Part shown: one piece after another, positions 57,964-64,000 of the stretch | How the letters are laid out: every line of letters starts with the position of its first letter | Numbering within the stretch: the stretch's first letter is position 1 | Source of the DNA: Lewinellaceae bacterium | GTDB taxonomy: Bacteria; Bacteroidota; Bacteroidia; Chitinophagales; Saprospiraceae | Assembly (NCBI GenBank): GCA_020636005.1 | Contig: JACJYR010000004.1 | Coordinates: 677,729 to 741,728, forward strand | DNA: 64,000 nucleotides | Reading direction: 5' to 3' | Made by a program: the position numbers and the translations under genes | Notes under the pieces: generated by a model | Told to the model about the DNA's origin: nothing | The model's database searches: none | What the model saw: only the letters and a program-made list of their open reading frames with translations

Positions 57964-58628
57964 GTGAGTTCTGTGTTTGTTCTTGAAAGGGTAATTCATT
58001 ATTATTCAAAAAAATCAAAATCACTAGAGGGGCCAGTGCTTGATTTTGAAAAAACCAAATAATCCAAGGGGGGAGAAAAATCAAAAAAACAGGCATGACC
58101 AAAAGCAAACGTTAAACTTTTCAATGTCTGATAAACAATTGACAGTCAACAATTCAGCAATTGGTCAGTGAATGAGTGAGCCAGAAATAAAGGGAAACAG
58201 CTAATTGAGAGGGATAATGGATTACCTATGCTGCTAAAATTATTCCAAATCATAGCCCGGTAAGCAATCAGAAAGAAAGGTGGGTGCAGGTGATGGTGAT
58301 AAAAAAATGCCTGTTGATGCATTCAGGCAATGTCTTGAATAGAAGATAAATGTAGATTCAGGTTGTTGCACCCCTCCGGTTGATTGAATTTAAAAAATTA
58401 ACCAGTGGGTTTGGCCTATCCCGGTTGTCATTCTCGATAGAGAACCTGCGACGTCATAAGGGCTGCCACGATGGTACTTTTGGCAGCCCTCATGACGTCG
58501 CAGGTCGTCTTCGACGATGACAAAGGGACGTGAGGAAACACCGGGATAATTTACAAAAGTCAATCAACCGGAGGGATTAACGCTGAGAGCATATCTATCT
58601 GCCAATAAAAAAATTGGATGGTGAAGTA
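57964..58628. other. Intergenic region with a large nested palindrome
   Basis: No gene. The right two-thirds is occupied by a 204-bp nested inverted repeat (58372-58575). The remainder is AT-rich leader sequence of the 5558-residue gene, including GAACAAACACAGAACTCAC directly before its ATG, which matches the stretch before the 948-residue gene (GAACAAACAACGAACTCAG). Confidence 0.6.
58372..58575. repeat. 204-bp nested inverted-repeat element (MITE-like or long hairpin)
   Basis: Outer arms CCCTCCGGTTGATTGAATT (58372-58390) and AAGTCAATCAACCGGAGGG (58557-58575) pair with one or two mismatches. Inside are TATCCCGG (58417) and CCGGGATA (58541), then a 24-bp core stem (58445-58468 with 58481-58504, one mismatch) around a 12-base loop. 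Outer and core arms are concentric (centre near 58474). It lies 54 bases past the stop of the 948-residue gene, so it can also serve as its transcript end. No open frame inside. Confidence 0.8.
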
Positions 58629-61475
58629 TCATTTTAATGAGTGGTTTTTTACAAACCGCCCATGTTCGTTTCCCGGCCCAACGGGCACCACCAACCCATC
58701 CATGTTGAAGTCATAAAACCCGTAGCCCTTGGTTTTCCCTTTGCCGGGGATTTTTGAATGTTCCGGGTGATGGATGGCAGAGGGCATGGTGTCCGTTTTT
58801 TGCCCAAGCCTCCTGTTTTCAACTGTAAAAAACTCCGTGATAGAAATGGCTTTTCCCGGTTTGAACTTCAGCTTTTTACTGGCCACCGGGTCGTGGTTCC
58901 TGTGGCGAACTAGGAGATGGTATTTTTTCCCGGACAGCCCGGCAAAGGCAATTGGCGAATGGCCATCCAGCCCGGCGATGCTGCCATCCCGCAGGAGCAG
59001 CGCAGGGCAGGAAAAGGTGGGGGCGATGTCCTCCAAAGCGGCATACAGTTCCAGGCTAATCCAGTCCACCACCGCTTTGTCGCCCGTATTTTGGAAAACA
59101 CTGCCTGGCACACATACCTGTGGCAAACTCCCCTTATTTGAATAGGGAGAAAAGTTGGGCAACACGCCCTCGGCACGCAAATCATCCCGCATTAAAGCGC
59201 TGTTGCCTTTTGCACCTTCCAACAACAAGTTGGCTGAAAGGTAGCAGGTGTTTGCGGGCAGAGCATCTTCGAAAAGGTTTTCATAACTGCTGGAAAAAGC
59301 AGGGCCAACAGCAAGGGCGATTTCACCGCCGGTCACTGTATTGGAATACTCCCAGGGCAGGTGGGTGGCGTTTTTTACCTTCCTCCGGAAAAAGTTGTGT
59401 TGTTCAAAGCGGCAGACGGGCAGGTCTGCTTCAATGGCGCCGTAAAGCTCCGTCCAGACTTTTCCGTCGTCGCTGTATTCCCATTGATAATTGGCACGGG
59501 ATGCCTGCAAGCCATCGGGCGGGGCAGCCTCTCCCAGTACTTTGCTTTGGCCTGTCGTCGGGGGGCCGCCAGTAAATTTGATGACCCCGCCCCCGGTCAA
59601 CGGCGGCACCACTTCTTTCAGGACAAGATTGGATGCCAGCCAGGTCGAGCCGCAGCAGTTGGGATTGCCGGTACACCCGGCGATCCGGGCCTCCCGCCGG
59701 TACATGGTGGATTCATTGATCAAAGGTGGATCGTAGGTGTTGGAAGTAGCCCCCGGAATCAAATTCCAGGTGCCATCGGTGGAACTATACCAAAGGTATT
59801 CGATGGTGCCGCTTCCGCCCGAAGGAGCAATTATTTCGACAATGGCAGCAGGATCATAAGGCCCAGCAACGGATTCGAAATAGCCGATGAGGCCCGAAGT
59901 CGTCAGGTTTTGGTCAACGGCTTTAGCAACAATATTGGAAAAAAGGGAATCGGCACAATGGAACGTGCTGGCTTTCCGCCGGTAAAAAGTGGTTTGGGAA
60001 ATGGCCGGCGGCTGGAAGGTCAGCAGCGTGTCACCTGAGCCCAGGTCTGCCCAGGGGCCTGCAATGGTGTCGGTGGTTTGCTGCCATTGATAGTGCATCA
60101 AACTGCTTGCCCCCGCTACCCCTGCTGAAACAGAAGCAATAGCCGCAGGGGTATATGCGCCGCATGAATTTTCAATACCGGAAATACTGCCAGGGTCAGA
60201 AACGGTGCAATCCGTGTCGGCACAGTCAATGAGGCCATCGCCATCGTCGTCAACGCCGTTGTCGCAGATTTCCGGGACAAAGCAATTTGAACCAACGCTC
60301 CCGATGCCGGAGGGCGTAGTACTGCTGAGGGTGACGAAAATCTTGTCCAGTTGGGCCCCGTCTTCCCGGTAGGCGATGTCAATGGTATTAGACCCGATGG
60401 TGAGCGGAAACAGGACGATGGCCTCCCCGTTGTCGGAGTCGTAAAGCTGCTCCCAGGTCCATGCGCCGCCGCCGGGCAGGTCGTTCCATTTGTACCAGGT
60501 GCCGCCGTTGGCCCGCACCCAAAACGAGTCGTCGGAGCCGGAAGGCGCTTTCACCCGCCCAAAGACTTTGTAACTGCCGGCAGCAGGTACATCGAACGTA
60601 TAGCGGATGCGGTCAGCAGCGGCGGTCGGGGCAGAACCTGTAGAAGTAAAGCCATTCTGGATGGTAAGGTATTGGCCATTGGAGGCCGTTGCATCCGCCA
60701 CGGTGTTCCAATTGGCACCGATGGTGGCGCACTCCGGCTCCAGGTAAAGGCTGAAGCAATCGGTATCCGCATCGTCAATGAGGCCGTCGCCGTCGTCGTC
60801 GAGGCCGTTGCCGCAGATTTCTGCTGGGTTTCCGTCAAACAGCAATTGGGCACGGTTGAAAGTAAGCTGCCGGCCACCGCTGCTGCCCTGGTTGACATTG
60901 CAGAATTCGAGCGTCCAGGTGCCAAAGGCGTTTTGGCCGTCAAATGCGCTTAGGGGATTGCTCGGCGCAGCGCTCCTGTCCGCATCGTAATATGGCGAAG
61001 CCGTGTTGTTGTTAATGCCGTTGTTGATGGGGTTAGCAGACTCGTCGTCCAGCATAAAGTCCTGGTTGTCGTTATTGTCGGCGTTGGTCTGAGTAATCAA
61101 AGTTACGACAGTGCCCAAAGGGGAAGTCAACCTCACCCTTACATCGCCCCGCCAGGTATGGCTGAAATTCAACCCGACATTCAAATCGTTGATTGTAAAA
61201 TTGTCCGTTACATTGAATGTCCTGCTGAGGGTCGTGTTGCAGTTTGATTGGTCATTTAAAGTCCCTGAGGTGGTGTTGTTGTAGGTGTAAATAGTGCCTG
61301 CCATAAGGGCAGGGTTGTCTTCCAAGTCGATGCTGGGAGCGTCCGGTCTAATAGTGGTGGACAGTGCACTGCGTCCGTCCCGTATTTTTTTGGGAAAGCT
61401 GTTGCCAAATGCTATGGAGGAGACGAACATCCAGGAAATGGCCAGAAAAAGTAAATGTTGTTGATGTGAGTTCAT
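58629..61475 (-). CDS. Secreted P-domain protein with Ig-like repeats and degenerate shared C-terminal module (948 aa)
   Basis: The ATG at 61475 is chosen; a TTG at 61496 would add seven residues. The signal peptide includes HLLFLAISWMFVSSIAFG. Domains: proprotein-convertase P-domain about 60-210, nearly the same as in the 3404-residue protein (HTWRGDVRVRLTSPLG; DGQNAFGTWTLEFCNVNQG); MopE-like linker; a CBM6-like beta domain 240-390 (SDDSFWVRANGGTWYKWND); second MopE-like linker; three Ig-like units of the ISQTTFYRRKAST type; and the C-terminal module from about 750 (LMRDDLRAEG, VDWISLEL, LLLRDGSIAG, LLVRHRNH). Only one dockerin-like loop remains (YDFNMDGLVVPVGPGNEHG), and the protein stops soon after at KNHSLK, so the tail is shortened compared with paralogues. 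No peptidase domain accompanies the P-domain. Confidence 0.93.
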   Translation of the reverse strand: MNSHQQHLLFLAISWMFVSSIAFGNSFPKKIRDGRSALSTTIRPDAPSIDLEDNPALMAGTIYTYNNTTSGTLNDQSNCNTTLSRTFNVTDNFTINDLNVGLNFSHTWRGDVRVRLTSPLGTVVTLITQTNADNNDNQDFMLDDESANPINNGINNNTASPYYDADRSAAPSNPLSAFDGQNAFGTWTLEFCNVNQGSSGGRQLTFNRAQLLFDGNPAEICGNGLDDDGDGLIDDADTDCFSLYLEPECATIGANWNTVADATASNGQYLTIQNGFTSTGSAPTAAADRIRYTFDVPAAGSYKVFGRVKAPSGSDDSFWVRANGGTWYKWNDLPGGGAWTWEQLYDSDNGEAIVLFPLTIGSNTIDIAYREDGAQLDKIFVTLSSTTPSGIGSVGSNCFVPEICDNGVDDDGDGLIDCADTDCTVSDPGSISGIENSCGAYTPAAIASVSAGVAGASSLMHYQWQQTTDTIAGPWADLGSGDTLLTFQPPAISQTTFYRRKASTFHCADSLFSNIVAKAVDQNLTTSGLIGYFESVAGPYDPAAIVEIIAPSGGSGTIEYLWYSSTDGTWNLIPGATSNTYDPPLINESTMYRREARIAGCTGNPNCCGSTWLASNLVLKEVVPPLTGGGVIKFTGGPPTTGQSKVLGEAAPPDGLQASRANYQWEYSDDGKVWTELYGAIEADLPVCRFEQHNFFRRKVKNATHLPWEYSNTVTGGEIALAVGPAFSSSYENLFEDALPANTCYLSANLLLEGAKGNSALMRDDLRAEGVLPNFSPYSNKGSLPQVCVPGSVFQNTGDKAVVDWISLELYAALEDIAPTFSCPALLLRDGSIAGLDGHSPIAFAGLSGKKYHLLVRHRNHDPVASKKLKFKPGKAISITEFFTVENRRLGQKTDTMPSAIHHPEHSKIPGKGKTKGYGFYDFNMDGLVVPVGPGNEHGRFVKNHSLK

Positions 61476-61804
61476 CTGAGTTCGTTGTTTGTTCAATGAA
61501 TGGCTTTGGAATGGGTGGGGAAGAATGCTATCAGCAGCCGTCTTGAGTTATGTAGCAGTTTTTGGAAAAGCCTGGCGGGCGGAATTTATTCCGCTGACAA
61601 ATTTGTCTGTGTGAATTTCTCAACAAACGTGGCGGAATAAATTCCGCCCTCCAAAAGTGTCGTGCCAGCATTTTTCAAAAAAAAAACCAGGTTTAGGTTG
61701 GGAGGAAGGGTAACCCGGGAGGTAAAAATGGCATTGGAAAAAAAGCGGAAATTGCAATTTTGGAGGGAAAATTCTACTTAGACTGGCGAAAATTATTCCA
61801 AAAA
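61476..61804. other. Intergenic region between the 948-residue gene and the DUF4956 gene
   Basis: No gene. It contains the second GGCGGAATTTATTCC element (61577-61649), which lies downstream of the DUF4956 gene and may end its transcript, and the 5' region of the 948-residue gene with the GAACAAACAACGAACTCAG leader. Confidence 0.55.
61577..61649. repeat. GGGCGGAATTTATTCCGC inverted-repeat element, copy 2
   Basis: A perfect 18-bp inverted pair, GGGCGGAATTTATTCCGC (61577-61594) and GCGGAATAAATTCCGCCC (61632-61649), with a small palindrome GACAAATTTGTC between the arms. It belongs to the same family as 35451-35523. Each arm is near-palindromic, allowing either one long hairpin or two small ones. 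Confidence 0.8.
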
Positions 61805-62488
61805 TCAAAGGGCGGCAAAGTCCTCCTTTTCAAAAAAGAGGTTGACCTGCTCAACAAATTCAAGGGAACGGAGTGCCCGCAAAAGGTCGTCCTCCTTGAT
61901 AGAGCGGCGGAGTTGTAGGTGGTACTGGGCCTGCACGGGTACCTCGCCGGTCGGTTGCTGTACGCTCATGATTTCCACCTTCCGGCAGTATTTCCCCAAC
62001 AGTGATTGCAGTGTTTTGGCTGCGCCTCCTTCGTCGTAGTAGGAGACCTGCAGGAGGTGCCGGAGCCTGTCGGGTGCTGCAAAACCAGTGGTATTCAGCA
62101 AGAAAACAATCAGGCAGATGAAGAAGGTGGACAAGGCGGCTATCCAGTTAAGCCCCACCCCGGCAGCCATGCCGATGGTCAGTGAAAAAAAGATGAACAC
62201 GATGTCCTTGACGTCGCTGACCGCCGTGCGGAAACGGATAATGGACATGGCCCCCACCAGGCCAAAGGCTCTTGCCAGGTTGTTGCCTATAACGAGGATG
62301 ACCACCGCCGTGATCAAACAAAGCAGTACCAAAGACTGGGCAAAGGAGACGGAGTAATTGCTGCCCCGGTAGGTGTGCCGGTACACCGCAGCGATCACCA
62401 GCCCGCAAAAGAGGGCCACGAACATATTCGCCGCAAAGTCGAAAATGGAAGGAAGGAATACGTCTAGTTGTTGGAATTCTTCTAACAT
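61805..62488 (-). CDS. DUF4956-family inner-membrane protein (227 aa)
   Basis: The ATG at 62488 (MLEEFQQLDVFLP) is used; an upstream TTG at 62557 would add 23 residues of unlikely leader. Four hydrophobic segments are visible: MFVALFCGLVIAAVY, QSLVLLCLITAVVILVIG, IVFIFFSLTIGMAAGVG and ALSTFFICLIVFLL. The hallmark GLVGAMSIIRFRTAVSDVKD between segments 2 and 3 matches DUF4956. A soluble C-terminal half of about 80 residues follows. DUF4956 proteins usually sit beside VTC-domain polyphosphate polymerase-like or CotH genes; neither is visible here. It lies 143 bp after the SpaB_C-like gene on the same strand and could be co-transcribed with it. Biochemical role unknown. Confidence 0.9.
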   Translation of the reverse strand: MLEEFQQLDVFLPSIFDFAANMFVALFCGLVIAAVYRHTYRGSNYSVSFAQSLVLLCLITAVVILVIGNNLARAFGLVGAMSIIRFRTAVSDVKDIVFIFFSLTIGMAAGVGLNWIAALSTFFICLIVFLLNTTGFAAPDRLRHLLQVSYYDEGGAAKTLQSLLGKYCRKVEIMSVQQPTGEVPVQAQYHLQLRRSIKEDDLLRALRSLEFVEQVNLFFEKEDFAAL

Positions 62489-62631
62489 GCCGGTTTTTGC
62501 CTGGGCAACTGCCTTTATGACTGAAAAGGCTTTCAGGCTCCGGTCACATTTGCACAAATAATGCCTGACTCCCTGTTTTTATACGTTCCACAGGATTTGA
62601 TGAGGCACCAGTTGCTATTCCCTTTGGATCT

Positions 62632-63630
62632 TTAACGGGTGACTACCTTTTTTTTAGCGTAGAAAGTAGCAATAACCGCCCGCAGGCTTTTCGAAATGGC
62701 AAAGTAAAGATAGCCCTCATCCCTCCCCTGGATGCCCAGGCGGTTGTTGGTTGACCGGACAAATTCAGCAAAAAAGTTCCACAGATGGGCCTGTTCCGGG
62801 TTGTCGAACTGCTCTTCAGGAAAAATCCCCGGCTTGGTTTGGAGCTTACCGCTTTCCAGGGCCAGGCTGAGTTCCAGGCCTGCATTGGCATTGGCATGAA
62901 ACCAAGCGATAAAGCCCTCATCTTCCGTTTTTCTGTAGTTTTTGAACAACTCCCACAAAGCCGCATGGTAGGAAATGATATCGCCTTTTTGGGCATCGAA
63001 AATACGGCGGAAATACGGCAGGATGCCATCCTCATGAGCGGCAGCAGCTGCCATATTGTTCGTCATCCAGTCCAATTCGAGGAACTGGAAAAAACGGCTC
63101 GTTTCTTCGATGCTCAGGCCCACGGAATAGGAAAAGCTGAGGTGCAATTTAATGGCATTGCTAATAAGCTCGTTGTAGCTCCAATGGTTGATTTTATCTT
63201 TCAACTTGCCAAGAACCATAATGGATGATGCGTGGAACTGCTTTGACAAAACTTCCATCTCCCGTTGGCCGCCATAGGGCTGGCAGGCAGGATTGGGATC
63301 CTCAAATTGAACGGTATTGATCACTAACGAAGGGGAAGTACCCATGGATCCGCCGTCAATGGCAGCGGATGGGCGGGCCTCGAAATATTGTTGGAAGTGT
63401 TCCTTCAGGTTGGGACGAAGGATGTGGTGAAGGACATCGGCATTGCCCTTGAAAAAAAGACGGATGTGTGGGCTGCCTTCCCAGCTTCTTTCAAAAAAGA
63501 AGCGGTCGGCAACACCTGTTTGAAGCACCACGTCAACGTAGGGTTTAATGACTTTTGCCAAAAAATACTCCCACGGCTCGCTGTAATACAGGGATGCTGT
63601 CAACCATTGTTCATTAGCTTTAATAGCCAT
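62632..63630 (-). CDS. Stand-alone lanthipeptide dehydratase C-terminal (SpaB_C / thiopeptide-type) protein (332 aa)
   Basis: The ATG at 63630 (MAIKANEQWLTASLYYSEPW) is preferred over an upstream TTG at 63690, because the family typically begins just before the W..A.LYY strand. Recognised by WLTASLYYSEPWEYFL near the N-terminus, FFFERSWEGSPHIRLFFKG at about 42-61 (equivalent of the R..gPHLRLRF motif) and a C-terminal GRDEGYLYFAISKSLRAV. In class I lanthipeptide and thiopeptide systems this domain eliminates glutamate from glutamylated Ser/Thr and is either fused to, or split from, the glutamylating LanB domain. Here it is separate, with no LanB N-terminal domain, cyclase or precursor peptide in the 370 bp upstream or elsewhere in the window. 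The family call is fairly sure; activity is not. Confidence 0.8.
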   Translation of the reverse strand: MAIKANEQWLTASLYYSEPWEYFLAKVIKPYVDVVLQTGVADRFFFERSWEGSPHIRLFFKGNADVLHHILRPNLKEHFQQYFEARPSAAIDGGSMGTSPSLVINTVQFEDPNPACQPYGGQREMEVLSKQFHASSIMVLGKLKDKINHWSYNELISNAIKLHLSFSYSVGLSIEETSRFFQFLELDWMTNNMAAAAAHEDGILPYFRRIFDAQKGDIISYHAALWELFKNYRKTEDEGFIAWFHANANAGLELSLALESGKLQTKPGIFPEEQFDNPEQAHLWNFFAEFVRSTNNRLGIQGRDEGYLYFAISKSLRAVIATFYAKKKVVTR

Positions 63631-64000
63631 TGGAATGTACGACTTTTCAAAATGAGACCTATACGGTGGCAGGAGCAAATACTCCGCCAAACCCGCCTAA
63701 CATGCGGATTTTTTTTAATAAATCGGGTTGGGATTTTGAAAAGGGAGGATAAGACGCTGGCTTTTACGGGAAGAAAGCTGATAAGATTCGTTTATTATTA
63801 ATATTTTTCATTCTTTGACAAATCCTGTGGAGTAAGGAAACCGTTAAAACGGTTTAGCACATAACCGCTTGATTTTCAACCCAAGACTTAAGTCGTGGGT
63901 TGAAAATTGGCATCACTTTGAGCCGTTTTAACGGATGACCAAAAGATTTGTCAAAGAACCAATGATTTAAAATTGGCACACAACACCGTCAAGGTCAGCA
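63631..64000. other. Right-edge intergenic region
   Basis: No gene fragment is recognisable up to the edge. It holds the 5' region of the SpaB_C-like gene and a 148-bp nested palindromic element (63811-63958). The SpaB_C-like gene is therefore probably the first gene of its transcription unit. Confidence 0.5.
63811..63958. repeat. 148-bp nested inverted-repeat element
   Basis: Three concentric inverted repeats: outer TTCTTTGACAAATC / GATTTGTCAAAGAA (63811-63824, 63945-63958), perfect over 14 bp; middle CCGTTAAAACGG / CCGTTTTAACGG (63841-63852, 63923-63934), each arm also palindromic; inner 36-bp palindrome 63872-63907 with one mismatch and no loop, centred on GACTTAAGTC. Its architecture parallels the 58372-58575 element but the sequence is unrelated. 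No coding capacity. Confidence 0.82.

Noticed and set aside
17089..61475. A contractile or toxin-delivery system (for example polymorphic toxins) as an explanation for the giant genes
   Set aside because: No RHS, Hint, PT-VENN, nuclease or immunity-type genes are visible; the C-termini are conserved rather than variable, the reverse of polymorphic toxins.
62488..62557. TTG start extending the DUF4956 protein by 23 residues
   Set aside because: The extension is polar and basic, atypical for the family; the ATG at 62488 gives the usual length of about 227 residues.
1..64000. tRNA, rRNA or riboswitch signals
   Set aside because: Intergenic stretches were read on both strands and contain only hairpins and palindromes; no cloverleaf or known aptamer core was recognised.

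Overview
The window looks like part of a Bacteroidota chromosome, most probably a Saprospiria/Saprospiraceae-type organism. This is inferred from the content: a T9SS type A sorting domain, SprB, HYR, SdrD_B and DUF11 modules in very large secreted proteins, and poor Shine-Dalgarno sites. No rRNA or housekeeping marker is present to confirm it. Nine coding regions cover about 93% of the sequence, and eight of them are on the minus strand.

Layout. (1) <1-16592, minus: the first 5530 residues of a giant secreted repeat protein whose C-terminus lies left of the window. (2) 17089-21744, 22295-23452, 23999-34213, 41287-57963 and 58629-61475, all minus: five secreted proteins of about 1551, 385, 3404, 5558 and 948 residues. 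They differ completely in their N-terminal domains (P-domain, PA14, LamG, CBM4/9-like, DNRLRE, beta-propeller-like, IgGFc-binding-like) but all end in the same unnamed C-terminal module. That module has a MRDDLR motif, a VDWV..E strand, an LLQRDG hairpin, an RHRNH strand and dockerin-like DxNxDG loops. The 385-residue protein is little more than this module. (3) 35582-41053, plus: a 1823-residue protein of cysteine-rich and thrombospondin-3-like repeats, the only one here with a recognisable T9SS type A C-terminal domain. (4) Right end, minus: a DUF4956-type membrane protein and a stand-alone lanthipeptide-dehydratase C-terminal (SpaB_C / thiopeptide-type) protein, functionally unrelated to the rest as far as can be seen.

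How the genes may work together (inference). The block reads as an island of cell-surface or extracellular adhesins built by module shuffling. MopE-like DDDGDG metal-binding linkers (19 copies) punctuate four proteins. A block of about 750 residues (tandem-Ig, HYR, three H-type-lectin-like repeats, HYR, C-terminal module) is shared by the 1551-, 3404- and 5558-residue proteins. The initiation regions of three to five of the genes also share a short motif, so both ends of the genes are conserved while the middles vary. The conserved end module is the best candidate here for an undescribed system: a possible alternative sorting or anchoring signal.

Intergenic DNA is rich in palindromes. It holds good rho-independent terminators at the one convergent junction (41112-41222), two large nested inverted repeats (58372-58575 and 63811-63958), and two copies of a GGCGGAATTYATTCCGCC element (35451-35523 and 61577-61649). 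No tRNA, rRNA, CRISPR array, transposase or integrase was found.
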